A DNA stretch of 64,000 nucleotides from CAYTEO01 sp964436825 (lineage in GTDB: Bacteria; Krumholzibacteriota; Krumholzibacteriia; LZORAL124-64-63): the NCBI GenBank assembly GCA_964436825.1, contig CAYTEO010000002.1:62001-126000 (forward strand), written 5' to 3'. The notes beneath the pieces are model-generated. The model searched no databases and was not told the origin of the DNA. It saw only the letters and a program-made list of their open reading frames with translations. How positions within the stretch are numbered: the first letter of the stretch is position 1; every line of letters starts with the position of its first letter. Positions 7,933-16,402 of the stretch are shown here, piece after piece. The position numbers were made by a program, and so were the translations under genes.

Positions 7933-9228
7933 TCAGAGCCTGACCAGGCGTTCGCTGTCGTGACCCGCCAGGGCGTTGCGAGTATCGATGACGGAGATCC
8001 CCGTCTCCAGCAGCAACGTGTGGTCCACCACCCTGTGCGGGGTGACGATGACCGCCGCGGTGTAGCCGGACAGGACCTCCACGTCCCAGCGGTCCAGACG
8101 CTGGTAGCTGATATCAGCCGCGTCGGGGCCGACGTGGGGATCGTACCAGTGGACCTCGGCGCCGCGGGCCGCCAGCAGGGCCATGATATCCAGGGCCGGG
8201 GACTCCCGCACGTCGTCGATGTCCGGCTTGTAGGCCACGCCCACCACCAGGATCCGGCTGCCGCGCACGGGCAGGGAGCGGTCGTTGAGGGCCTCGGTGA
8301 CCAGGGTGACCACGTGTCGCGGCATGAAGCCGTTGATCCTGCCGGCCAGCTCGATGAAGCGCGCCTCGGCACCCACCTGCTTGGCCTTCCAGGAGAGATA
8401 GAAGGGATCGATGGGGATGCAGTGGCCTCCCAGCCCCGGTCCCGGATAGAACGGCATGAAGCCGAAGGGCTTGGTGCTGGCGGCGCGGATGACCTCCCAG
8501 ACGTCGATGTCCAGGGCGCTGCACATCAGGGCGATCTCGTTGACCAGCGCGATGTTGACGCTGCGGAAGGTGTTCTCGAGGAGCTTGACGGTCTCCGCGA
8601 TCCGGGCATTGCTGACCGGGACGACCGTGTCCATCACCTGCTCGTAGAGGGTGGTGGCGGCCTCGGTGCAGCGCGGCGTGACACCGCCGACGACCTTGGG
8701 GATGTTCCGCGTCTGGTAGACCGGGTTGCCCGGATCGACCCGTTCGGGCGAGAAGGCCAGGTGGAAGTCCTCCCCCACGCGCAGGCCCGTCGCCTCGAGG
8801 CGCGGGAGAATGACCTCCTCGCAGGTCCCCGGATACGTCGTGCTCTCGAGGACGATCAGCATCCCGGGGTGCAGGTTGGGAGCGATGGCCTCCAGGGCGG
8901 AGGTGATGTAGGAGATGTCCGGATCCTGCGTCTTGCTCAGGGGCGTCGGGACGCAGATGTTGACGCTGTCGCACCCGGCCAGGACGGAAGCGTCGGTCGT
9001 GGCCCGGAAGTGGCCTTCGGCGACGGCGGCAGCGACGGTCTCCTGCGGAACGTCCAGGATGTAGCTGCGGCCGGCGTTGAGGGCCTCCACCTTCTGTTCG
9101 GAGAGGTCGATCCCGACGACATCGAAACCGGCCCGGACGTACTCCATGGCCAGAGGCAGGCCGACGTAGCCAAGACCGATGACCCCCAGAAAGGCCTCCC
9201 TGCTCCTGAATTTCTCGCTGAGCTCCAT
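7933..9228 (-). CDS. UDP-N-acetyl-D-glucosamine 6-dehydrogenase (WbpA-like)
   Basis: 431-aa NAD-dependent oxidation enzyme converting UDP-GlcNAc to UDP-GlcNAcA. The Rossmann motif GVIGLGYVGLPLA starts near residue 14. ICVPTPLSKT, LESTTYPGT and LAFSPERVDPGN are characteristic, and the catalytic Cys lies in PGLGGHCIPIDPFYLSWK. The C-terminal UDP-binding domain begins near ILVVGVAYKPDIDDVRESPA. I chose ATG 9228 because GGAG lies 6 nt upstream. The reading frame stays open far upstream but that stretch has no family similarity. It would provide UDP-GlcNAcA both for the adjacent epimerase and for the WbpB/WbpE-like pair at 33-36 kb. Confidence 0.9.
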   Translation of the reverse strand: MELSEKFRSREAFLGVIGLGYVGLPLAMEYVRAGFDVVGIDLSEQKVEALNAGRSYILDVPQETVAAAVAEGHFRATTDASVLAGCDSVNICVPTPLSKTQDPDISYITSALEAIAPNLHPGMLIVLESTTYPGTCEEVILPRLEATGLRVGEDFHLAFSPERVDPGNPVYQTRNIPKVVGGVTPRCTEAATTLYEQVMDTVVPVSNARIAETVKLLENTFRSVNIALVNEIALMCSALDIDVWEVIRAASTKPFGFMPFYPGPGLGGHCIPIDPFYLSWKAKQVGAEARFIELAGRINGFMPRHVVTLVTEALNDRSLPVRGSRILVVGVAYKPDIDDVRESPALDIMALLAARGAEVHWYDPHVGPDAADISYQRLDRWDVEVLSGYTAAVIVTPHRVVDHTLLLETGISVIDTRNALAGHDSERLVRL

Positions 9229-9261
9229 GTCATACTCCGTGATGTTGTCGCTACCGCCGCG

Positions 9262-9294
9262 CATGCCATTGTCGGTAGTCGCTAACATGGCATG
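9262..9294. repeat. Inverted repeat upstream of the UDP-GlcNAc dehydrogenase
   Basis: CATGCCAT (9262-9269) and ATGGCATG (9287-9294) are perfect 8-bp arms 17 bp apart, 34-66 bp upstream of the dehydrogenase start at 9228. It could be a regulator site or an RNA stem in the leader. Confidence 0.45.
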
Positions 9295-9308
9295 AGAGCG
9301 ATCCGCCT

Positions 9309-9689
9309 TCAAGACGGCAGTTTCAGGTTCGATAGCTCCCGGCGATAGCGCCGCAGATCCTGCCGGGCCTCCCGCAACTCGCCGATCAGCCGCCAGAGGC
9401 GGCGGGCGGCCAGCAGGATGGCCACGGCGATGAATCCCAGGACCGCCGGTTCCACCCAGCCGGCCAGTCGCTGGCCGTGGACCTGGAAGAGCTGGTGCAT
9501 CGTGCGGGCGAACAGGGCGAAGGCGACGAGCAGGCCGGCCTGCAGGACCAGGGTGATGCCGAGCCGGACGATCTCCTCGCGGCAACGCAGGTACTGGCGC
9601 AGGATGAAGGCGTCCGAGTCTCCGTCGAATCGAGGGCGGAACGGGTGGTCACCCTGCCTCGTGCGGCGGGATCTCCTCGTAATCAGCAT
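9309..9689 (-). CDS. Small two-span membrane protein of unknown function
   Basis: 126 aa, not recognised. A charged N-terminus is followed by two hydrophobic segments (LGITLVLQAGLLVAFALFA and VEPAVLGFIAVAILLAARRL) and a basic coiled-coil-like tail (ELREARQDLRRYRRELSNL). ATG 9689 is supported by GGAG 7 nt upstream, but this start makes the gene overlap the upstream small gene by 41 nt, unusually long for this genome. The arrangement (helical hairpin plus tail) is holin-like or scaffold-like, but no function should be inferred. Confidence 0.6.
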   Translation of the reverse strand: MLITRRSRRTRQGDHPFRPRFDGDSDAFILRQYLRCREEIVRLGITLVLQAGLLVAFALFARTMHQLFQVHGQRLAGWVEPAVLGFIAVAILLAARRLWRLIGELREARQDLRRYRRELSNLKLPS

Positions 9690-9849
9690 CGGTGATCTCC
9701 TGCTGGGTGAGCCTATCCAGGGAGGGATCGCGAGCCGTCGGGTCGTCCCGCTCCTCGCTTTCCCGGGGTGGCGGCGGCACACGTCGCCCCGGACGGACCA
9801 GCCGCCAGAGCCACCAGCCGATCAGGAGCCAGAACAGAAATCGCCACAT
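9649..9849 (-). CDS. Small single-span membrane protein of unknown function
   Basis: 66 aa. A very hydrophobic Trp-rich N-terminus (MWRFLFWLLIGWWLWRLVRP) is followed by a Pro-rich linker and an acidic tail (QEITDADYEEIP). Short proteins with an N-terminal anchor and a D-A-D/F-Y-E-E-I tail recur next to other genes in FCB-type genomes, but I cannot name a family with confidence. The Shine-Dalgarno before ATG 9849 (AGGA, 2 nt away) is poor. It lies just downstream of tRNA-Arg and overlaps the next small membrane protein. Confidence 0.5.
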   Translation of the reverse strand: MWRFLFWLLIGWWLWRLVRPGRRVPPPPRESEERDDPTARDPSLDRLTQQEITDADYEEIPPHEAG

Positions 9850-9876
9850 GGTCCTGCGGGGTGAGGTTGGAAAAGG

Positions 9877-9953
9877 TGGTACGCCCGACAGGATTCGAAC
9901 CTGTGACCTCTTGCTCCGGAGGCAAGCGCTCTATCCAGCTGAGCTACGGGCGC
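9877..9953 (-). tRNA. tRNA-Arg (CCG)
   Basis: 77 nt with encoded CCA. Acceptor GCGCCCG pairs with CGGGCGT (G-U at the first pair), the T loop contains GTTCGAATC, and the anticodon loop CTCCGGA gives anticodon CCG, reading CGG codons. It sits 39 bp downstream of recN. Confidence 0.95.
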
Positions 9954-9992
9954 ACCCGGGACACGCAAAGTATGTCCGCATCGCCCGGGTTG

Positions 9993-11732
9993 TCAACTCC
10001 CATTGCCGTCGCCGGCGGCGACACGGGTGCGTCCGGCCAGCAGGCGGCGCGCGTGGGCCAGCGTCGCATCGCCCCCCTCCTCGCCACCCAGCAGGCGGGC
10101 GACCTCCCGGACCCGCTCCTCCCCGTCGACCGGGACGATCCGCAGGACGGTCCGGCCCCTGCGCGTCGTCTTGCGGGCGCACCAGTGGCGATCGCCGCGG
10201 ACGGCCAGGGTGGCCAGGTGGGTGATGCAGATCACCTGCCCGTCCCCGGCCAGCCTCCGCAGGAGTTCCCCGATGGCCGGGGCAGTGTCCATGCCCACGC
10301 CGGCGTCGATCTCGTCGAACAGCTGCAGGACGGGCGCGACCCGCTCTGTCCGCTCGGCCGTGATCCCGAGCAGGAGGCGTGAGCGTTCCCCGCCCGAGGC
10401 GATGCGTCCCGCCGGGCCGGGTGCCTCGCCGGGATTCATCCCCACCAGCAGGTCCACCCGATCGGCTCCGTGACGGGCGATCCTGCAGGCCACGTCGCCC
10501 ACGACCAGTCCCTCGTTGCCGGTCGCCTCCTCGGGCGTGACCTCGAACCGGAGCTCGAGGTGGGGCAGGGCCAGGGGCCGCAGGGTTTCCTGGAGCCTGG
10601 CGGCCACGCGGCCGGACGCCTCCTGCCGCCGCCGGCGCAGGCGCAGGGCCGCCTCGCACAGCACGGTCGCCGCCTCCTCCCTCTCCCGCTCCAGGCGCGC
10701 CAGCTCGGCGTCGGAGTCGCGGTAGCGCTCCAGTTTCCGGGCCAGTTCCTCGGTCAAGGCCAGCAGCTGCGTCGTGTCCCGCCTGTATTTCCGCTGCAGC
10801 TCCTGGTAGAGGGCCAGGCGCTCCTCCAGCTCGTCCAGTCCGGTCGGGTCGGCGTCCCAGCTCTCCCGCAGGCGGTCCAGCTCGAGGACCGCCTCCTGGA
10901 GCCTGGCCTCGGCGTCCCGCAGCAGGCCGGCGATGGCCTGCAGGCGCGGACTCTGGGCCGCGATCCGTTCCAGCAGGTCAGCCGCGCCGCCGTCCAGGCC
11001 GGAGACCGCCGCTTCCTCCCCACCCAGGCGGTCCCAGACCGCGGCCAGGGTCTCGGCCACGTTGACGGCGTCGCGCTTCAGGGCGATCCGCTCCCGCAGC
11101 CTGCCCTCCTCCCCGGGATCCAGGGCCGCGCCGCTGAGCTCCTCGTACTGGTAGCGCCACAGGTCGAGCTGCTGGCGCGCCAAGGCCAGCTCCTCGCGCG
11201 CGGCCGCCAGCTCCTGTTCGCTCTCGCGCCAGCGTTGCCAGGCGTCGGCCACCTCCCGGCGCAGCGGCAGGGCGTCGCCCAGTTCGTCCAGCAGGTCCCT
11301 GAAGAAGCCGGGGCGCTCCAGCTCGCGCTGCTGGTCCTGGCTCTGGACGGAGACGAGCAGGGGACCGATCTGTCGCAGGACGGCCAGGGAGGTCGTCAGC
11401 CCGTTCAACAGGACCCTGTTGCGCCCCTCGCGCCGGATCTCCCGCCGGACGACCAGCAGGCCGTCCTCGGCCAGCGGCGCCCCGGTCCTGGCCACGGCAC
11501 CGGCGATGTCTGGCCGGTCGGAGAGGTCGAAGACGCCCTCGACCCGGGCCTCGCCGGCACCGGTGCGGACCAGTCCCTTGTCGACCTCCCGGCCGCCGAG
11601 GGCCGCGATCGCGCCCGCGAGCATCGACTTGCCGGCGCCGGTCTCCCCCGTCAGGACGGTCAGGCCCCGGCTGACGGGCAGGACGAGATCCTCCACCAGT
11701 CCCAGGTCGTGGATGCGCAGCTCGAGCAGCAT
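9993..11732 (-). CDS. recN: DNA repair protein RecN
   Basis: 579-aa SMC-like ATPase that acts early in double-strand break repair and sister cohesion. Walker A is GETGAGKS (29-36), a long central coiled coil runs from about residue 160 to 370, and the C-terminal ATPase half has the signature ASGGERSRLLL and the Walker B segment LQLFDEIDAGVG, then the ITHLATLA switch motif. Length matches the family (about 550-580 aa). The start is one base after the nadK stop (TGA-G-ATG), so the two are translationally coupled. The nadK-recN pairing is widespread in bacteria. Confidence 0.96.
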   Translation of the reverse strand: MLLELRIHDLGLVEDLVLPVSRGLTVLTGETGAGKSMLAGAIAALGGREVDKGLVRTGAGEARVEGVFDLSDRPDIAGAVARTGAPLAEDGLLVVRREIRREGRNRVLLNGLTTSLAVLRQIGPLLVSVQSQDQQRELERPGFFRDLLDELGDALPLRREVADAWQRWRESEQELAAAREELALARQQLDLWRYQYEELSGAALDPGEEGRLRERIALKRDAVNVAETLAAVWDRLGGEEAAVSGLDGGAADLLERIAAQSPRLQAIAGLLRDAEARLQEAVLELDRLRESWDADPTGLDELEERLALYQELQRKYRRDTTQLLALTEELARKLERYRDSDAELARLEREREEAATVLCEAALRLRRRRQEASGRVAARLQETLRPLALPHLELRFEVTPEEATGNEGLVVGDVACRIARHGADRVDLLVGMNPGEAPGPAGRIASGGERSRLLLGITAERTERVAPVLQLFDEIDAGVGMDTAPAIGELLRRLAGDGQVICITHLATLAVRGDRHWCARKTTRRGRTVLRIVPVDGEERVREVARLLGGEEGGDATLAHARRLLAGRTRVAAGDGNGS

Positions 11733-11733
11733 C

Positions 11734-12627
11734 TCAGGTCCGGCGCCGGCGGCGCTTGATGGCGCCCCACTGGAGCTTGTGACGCATGGCACGCAGGAAG
11801 TCGCTGCGCGGGAACTTCACCAGGAGGACAGGGCGTCGCGCCTTGCGGTAGACGATCCTGTCGTCCCGCTCGAGGCTGAAGGCGATCTGTCCGTCGGCCG
11901 TCAGGGTCGCCCCCTGCCCAACCTCCAGCAGGCGCAGCTCGATCCGCTTCTCCTCGGGGACCAGCAGGGGGCGGATGGCCAGGCTGTGGGGACAGATGGG
12001 AGTGACCAGCAGCCCCTGGACGGCCGGGTGGACGATGGGACCGCCGGCGGACAGGTTGTAGGCCGTCGAGCCGGTGGGCGTGCTGACGATCAGGCCGTCG
12101 CCGATGAACTGGCCCAGGGTCGCCTGGTTGACGCGGACCTGCATCGTCAGGGCCCGCGGCAGGGAGCCCATGTTGACGACGATGTCGTTGAGCGCCTCGG
12201 TGCGGGTCACCTCCCGGCCGTCGCGCCTGACGACCGCCGACACCCGGGAGCGCTCCACGACCTGGAACTCCCCGGCCACGAGCTGCCGGACGGCGTCGGC
12301 CTGCTCCGTCACGGGGACATCGGTCAGGTAGCCCAGGGAGCCGAGGTTGATGCCCAGCAGGGGGACCCCCGTGTCGCCCAGCAGCCGGGCGGCCCGCAGC
12401 ATCGTGCCGTCGCCGCCGTAGACGATGACGACATCGCAGCGTCGGCCGAGCTGCTCCGTCGCTGCGACGGGCAGTCCGGCGGCGGGCCCGCCATTGGCCA
12501 GGTCCTCGGTGGCCAGCAACCCGACACCCTGCTCGGCGCACAGCTCGCGCAGGTTCGCGATGGCGTCGTCGATCTCCGGCTTGTCCGGGTTGCCGAACAG
12601 GCCGAGCGTGCGCACTGGTTCGCTCAT
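11734..12627 (-). CDS. nadK: NAD kinase
   Basis: 297 aa. Phosphorylates NAD to NADP in the cytoplasm. Diagnostic motifs are GGDGTML (71-77), the NE/D-type substrate segment ALNDIVVNMG, and the glycine-rich STPTGSTAYNLSAGGPIVHP region of the second domain. I chose ATG 12627 because GGAG lies 6 nt upstream; the frame extends further upstream without similarity. It lies 17 bp downstream of dxs and immediately upstream of recN, within a run that supplies NADPH-using isoprenoid and folate enzymes. Confidence 0.95.
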   Translation of the reverse strand: MSEPVRTLGLFGNPDKPEIDDAIANLRELCAEQGVGLLATEDLANGGPAAGLPVAATEQLGRRCDVVIVYGGDGTMLRAARLLGDTGVPLLGINLGSLGYLTDVPVTEQADAVRQLVAGEFQVVERSRVSAVVRRDGREVTRTEALNDIVVNMGSLPRALTMQVRVNQATLGQFIGDGLIVSTPTGSTAYNLSAGGPIVHPAVQGLLVTPICPHSLAIRPLLVPEEKRIELRLLEVGQGATLTADGQIAFSLERDDRIVYRKARRPVLLVKFPRSDFLRAMRHKLQWGAIKRRRRRT

Positions 12628-12644
12628 GGCGGCTCCTCGGAGGG

Positions 12645-14558
12645 TCAGCCCCGGGCCGCGGCCCGGTCGCTCGCGTTCGCGATCCGCAGCCACGTCCGCC
12701 GGACGGTCTCGGCGACGGATCGGGCCTGCAACCCCAGCTCCCGCAGCAGGTCGTCGCGATTGCCGTGCTCCACGAAGTGATCCGGCAGACCCAGGATCCG
12801 GACGGGGACCAGCGGTTCTTCAACGCGGGTGCTCTGCCACTCCAGGACGGCAGCCCCCAGCCCCCCGACGATGCTGTTCTCCTCGAGGGTGACGACGAAC
12901 CGGTGGGTGTCGAACACCTCGGTCAGCAGCTCGTCGTCCAGCGGCTTCAGGAAGCGCATGTCGACAACCGTCGGGGCGATGCCGCCCGCGGCCAGGAGTT
13001 CCGCCGCTTCGGTGGCGACGGCGACCATGCTGCCGGCCGCCAGCAGGGCGACCCCTTCTCCCCGGCGCAGGATCTCCGCCCGTCCGATCGGCAGGGGTTG
13101 CACCTCGTCCAGCAGTGCGACGCCCGGCGAGGCGCCGCGGGGATAGCGCAGCGCCGACGGCCCGTCCTCACGCTGCAGGGCCGTGGCCAGCATCGCCTGC
13201 AGCTGCTGCTCGTCGCGCGGGGCCATCAGGACCAGGTCGGGCACCACCCGCAGGTAGCTCAGGTCGAAGGCGCCGTGGTGGGTCGGTCCGTCCTCCCCCA
13301 CCAGGCCGCCCCGGTCCAGGGCCAGCACGACAGGCAGCCTCTGCAGGGCGATATCGTGGATGACCTGGTCGTAGGCCCGTTGCAGGAAGGTCGAGTAGAT
13401 GGCGACGACGGGCCGCATCCCCTCGCAGGCCAGCCCGCCCGCGAAGGTGACGGCGTGCTGCTCGGCGATCCCGACGTCGAAGAAACGGTCGGGGAACTCG
13501 TCCCGGAAGCGGTCGAGCCCCGTGCCGGCCGGCATGGCGGCCGTGATGGCGACGATCCGCCCGTCCCGCCTGGCGGCCCGGACCAGGGACTCGCCGAACG
13601 CCGCCGTCCAGGTGGGCTGCGGTTGCGGCGCGGGCTGGACACCCACGGCCGGGTCGAACTTGCCCACGCCGTGGTAGCGGGTGCGCTCCTTCTCCGCCGG
13701 GCCGTAGCCCTTCCCCTTGCGGGTCATGACGTGGACCAGGACCGGCCCCCGGATCCGGCGCACGGCGCGGAGTGTCCTGATGACCAGCGGCAGGTCGTGA
13801 CCGTCGATGGGGCCGAAGTACCGGAAGCCGAGCTCCTCGAACAGGATGGTCGGCACGACGAGCTGCTTGAGCCCCTCCTTGACGCGGCTGGCCAGCTCCT
13901 GGGCGCGGGCGCCCTTGGGGAGCCTGCCCAGCAGCTTCCACAGGTCCGCCTCGAACCGGTTGTAGAGCTGGCCGCTGGTGATCCGGGTCAGGTACTTGGC
14001 GATGGCACCCACGTTGGGCGAGATGCTCATGGCGTTGTCGTTGAGCACGACGATCAGGTCGGTGCCCGACTGGCCGGCGTTGTTGAGTCCCTCGTAGGCG
14101 ATGCCGCCGGTCAGGGCTCCGTCGCCGATGACGGCCACGACGGCGTGGTCCTCCCCCCGCAGGTCCCGCGCCTTGGCGAACCCCAGCGCGGCGCTGATGG
14201 ACGTGCTGGCGTGGCCCACCCCGAACATGTCGTGGGGGCTCTCGCTGCGCTTGGGGAAGCCGCTGATCCCTCCCGCCTGCCGGAGGGTGTGGAACCGGTC
14301 GCGGCGGCCGGTCAACAGCTTGTGGCCGTAGGCCTGGTGACCGACGTCCCAGACGATCTTGTCCCGGGGGGAGCGGAAGACATGGTGGAGGGCGACGGTC
14401 AACTCGACGACTCCGAGGCTGGCGCCAAGGTGGCCGCCCGTGCTGGCCACGGTCGTGATGATCGCCTCGCGCAACTCGGTGCAGAGTCGTTCGAGCTCGG
14501 TCGGTGTCAGTCGGGCCAGGTCCTCGGGCCCTCGCAGTCGCTCCAGCAAGCTGTCCAT
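12645..14558 (-). CDS. dxs: 1-deoxy-D-xylulose-5-phosphate synthase
   Basis: 637-aa thiamine diphosphate enzyme condensing pyruvate and glyceraldehyde 3-phosphate, the first step of the MEP isoprenoid route. Seen: GGHLGASLGVVELT, KIVWDVGHQAYGHKLLTGR, the ThDP/Mg motif GDGALTGGIAYEGLNNAG, and DRGGLVGEDGPTHHGAFDL in the pyrimidine-binding domain, then a transketolase C-terminal domain. Length is normal. The start has GGGA 4 nt upstream. It follows the polyprenyl synthase gene by 13 bp, so the first enzyme and a prenyl-chain enzyme of the same pathway are co-transcribed. Confidence 0.97.
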   Translation of the reverse strand: MDSLLERLRGPEDLARLTPTELERLCTELREAIITTVASTGGHLGASLGVVELTVALHHVFRSPRDKIVWDVGHQAYGHKLLTGRRDRFHTLRQAGGISGFPKRSESPHDMFGVGHASTSISAALGFAKARDLRGEDHAVVAVIGDGALTGGIAYEGLNNAGQSGTDLIVVLNDNAMSISPNVGAIAKYLTRITSGQLYNRFEADLWKLLGRLPKGARAQELASRVKEGLKQLVVPTILFEELGFRYFGPIDGHDLPLVIRTLRAVRRIRGPVLVHVMTRKGKGYGPAEKERTRYHGVGKFDPAVGVQPAPQPQPTWTAAFGESLVRAARRDGRIVAITAAMPAGTGLDRFRDEFPDRFFDVGIAEQHAVTFAGGLACEGMRPVVAIYSTFLQRAYDQVIHDIALQRLPVVLALDRGGLVGEDGPTHHGAFDLSYLRVVPDLVLMAPRDEQQLQAMLATALQREDGPSALRYPRGASPGVALLDEVQPLPIGRAEILRRGEGVALLAAGSMVAVATEAAELLAAGGIAPTVVDMRFLKPLDDELLTEVFDTHRFVVTLEENSIVGGLGAAVLEWQSTRVEEPLVPVRILGLPDHFVEHGNRDDLLRELGLQARSVAETVRRTWLRIANASDRAAARG

Positions 14559-14571
14559 GGTTCCCTCTCGT

Positions 14572-15492
14572 TCAGGCGCCACGTGTCCACAACAGGTGCG
14601 CCAGCCGGAGCAGGCGTTCCGTGCGTGGGCCTGCCGGCAGGGTCCGTTCCAGGCGCCGGATCCCGGACCGGCCGCGTCGCTGCGCCTGCCGTGCAGCATA
14701 CTCCAGTCCGCCGGTCGTCACCAGTGTCGCCTTGCCCGACGCGGCATCCTTGCCCGCCGTCTTGCCGAGCTGCGCGGTCGTCGCCGTGGCATCCAGCAGG
14801 TCGTCCCGGGCCTGGAAGGCCAGCCCCAGGTCGAGACCGGCCCGCTCCAGCTCGCGGCGAGCCGCTGCCGGGACGTCCGCCAGCAGCGCCCCGCAGACCA
14901 GCGGCGCGGCGATCAGGCGCCCCGTCTTGTCGAGGTGGATCCGGCGGACCGCGGTCGCACCCACGGCGTCGGCGCGGTCGGCCTCCATGTCCCGCATCTG
15001 TCCGCCCACCATCCCGGCCGGTCCGGCGGCGCGGGCCACGATACGCACCAGTTCGGCACCGTGGCGCCTGATCCCCGCCAGGATCTCGAAGGCCAGGGCC
15101 TGCAGGGCGTCGCCGGCCAGGATGGCCGTCGCCTCGTCGAAGGCGACGTGGCAGGTGGGCCGGCCGCGGCGCAGGACGTCGTCGTCCATGGCGGGCAGGT
15201 CGTCGTGGATCAGCGAGTAGGTATGGATCATCTCCAGGGCGGCGGCCGCCGCCAGGACGGAACGGCCAGGGCGCGGTTCCCGTGTTCCGGATCGACAGGC
15301 GGCCCAGGTCCACAGCAGCAGGATCGGTCGCAGCCGCTTGCCGCCGCCGAACAGGGAATGACCCATGGCCCGGCGGAGGCGGGCCGGCATGCCTTGCACG
15401 GCGGCCAGCTGGCGCCGGAGCTCGGTGTCGACGGCGCGGCGGGTCGAGTCCAGGTCCCGGCGCCACTTCTCCATCTCCCTGTCGACGGTCAC
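14572..15492 (-). CDS. ispA: Polyprenyl (farnesyl/geranylgeranyl) diphosphate synthase
   Basis: 306-aa head-to-tail prenyltransferase. The first aspartate-rich motif DDLPAMDDD is at 97-105 and the second, FQARDDLLD, is near residue 230; GGKRLRP and the KT/GQ-region QMRDMEAD are also present. The residues just before the first motif (HTYSLIHDD) suit a short-chain farnesyl or geranylgeranyl product. GTG 15492 is the start: GGAGGAG lies 5 nt upstream and the GTG overlaps the folD stop (GTGA). The product chain length is not proven. Confidence 0.92.
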   Translation of the reverse strand: MTVDREMEKWRRDLDSTRRAVDTELRRQLAAVQGMPARLRRAMGHSLFGGGKRLRPILLLWTWAACRSGTREPRPGRSVLAAAAALEMIHTYSLIHDDLPAMDDDVLRRGRPTCHVAFDEATAILAGDALQALAFEILAGIRRHGAELVRIVARAAGPAGMVGGQMRDMEADRADAVGATAVRRIHLDKTGRLIAAPLVCGALLADVPAAARRELERAGLDLGLAFQARDDLLDATATTAQLGKTAGKDAASGKATLVTTGGLEYAARQAQRRGRSGIRRLERTLPAGPRTERLLRLAHLLWTRGA

Positions 15493-16373
15493 TCCCTCTC
15501 CTCCGGGAAGGCCGCCTCCCAGGTGTTCTGCAGGAGCATGGCGATCGTCATCGGTCCCACGCCGCCCGGTACCGGCGTGTAGGCCCCTGCCCAGCCGTCG
15601 AGGGCCTCTCCGGCCACGTCTCCCACCAGGCGGTAGCCCCGCTTCGCGCCGGGATCGTCGACGCGGTTGATCCCCACGTCGACGACCACGGCGCCGGGTG
15701 CGATGTGCTCCCGGGTCAGGCTCGCCGGGCGTCCCAGCGCGGCCACGACGATCTCCGCCTCCCTGGTCACCGCCGCCAGGTCCCGGGTGGCCGAGTGGCA
15801 GATGGTGACGGTCGCGTCACCCGACTCGCCCTTGCGGGCCAGCAGCAGCGCCAGCGGTTTGCCGACGATCAGGCTGCGGCCGACGATGGCGACCCGCCGG
15901 CCCCGGACCGGGATCCCGTGGTGGCGCAGCAGGGCCACGATCCCGCGGGGGGTGCAGGGAACGAAGCGGGGCCGACCGGCGGCCAGCAGGCCCAGGTTCT
16001 CGGGATGGAAACCGTCCACGTCCTTGGCGGGGTCGACGGCGGCCTGGACGACGGCCGCATCCAGGTGGGGCGGCAACGGCATCTGCACGAGGATCCCGTC
16101 CCAGGCGGGATCGGCGTTCAGCGCCGCGATGAGTTCCAGCAGCTCCTGCTGCGACGTCGTGGCCGGGAGCTTGTGGGTGACCTGCCGGAAACCGACGCGC
16201 GCGCAGGCCTTCTCCTTGCCGGCGACGTAGACCCGGGAGGCGGGGTCGTCCCCCACCAGCACGACGGCCAGCCCCGGCTTGCGGTCCCGTGTCGCCACCG
16301 CCGCGGCGAGGGTGGCGAACAGCTCCTCGCGCAGCGGTTTCGCCTCCAGCAGCTTCGTCGTCGCGTTGGTCAT
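15489..16373 (-). CDS. folD: Bifunctional methylenetetrahydrofolate dehydrogenase/cyclohydrolase
   Basis: 294 aa. Interconverts 5,10-methylene-THF and 10-formyl-THF with NADP. Motifs: the catalytic Lys region VYVAGKEKACARVGF, the loop GILVQMPLPPH, and the Rossmann segment VAIVGRSLIVGKPLALLL, ending with PVPGGVGPMTIAMLL. Two starts are possible: ATG 16373, with GGGGAG about 12 nt upstream, and ATG 16406, which overlaps the rny stop (ATGA) and would add 11 residues. I prefer 16373 because the added residues do not look like FolD. It joins RNase Y and the isoprenoid genes in one run. Confidence 0.95.
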   Translation of the reverse strand: MTNATTKLLEAKPLREELFATLAAAVATRDRKPGLAVVLVGDDPASRVYVAGKEKACARVGFRQVTHKLPATTSQQELLELIAALNADPAWDGILVQMPLPPHLDAAVVQAAVDPAKDVDGFHPENLGLLAAGRPRFVPCTPRGIVALLRHHGIPVRGRRVAIVGRSLIVGKPLALLLARKGESGDATVTICHSATRDLAAVTREAEIVVAALGRPASLTREHIAPGAVVVDVGINRVDDPGAKRGYRLVGDVAGEALDGWAGAYTPVPGGVGPMTIAMLLQNTWEAAFPEERE

Positions 16374-16402
16374 GATCCACTCTCTCCCCTGAGGCGGCCG
16401 GC

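Noticed and set aside
9877..9953. tRNA-Arg as an attachment site for a mobile element
   Set aside because: Genes on both sides are core (recN, small membrane proteins of the glycan locus) and no integrase or repeat of the tRNA end is visible.
12765..15071. Long plus-strand frame across dxs and the prenyl synthase
   Set aside because: It spans two well-supported minus-strand genes and encodes no known motif.
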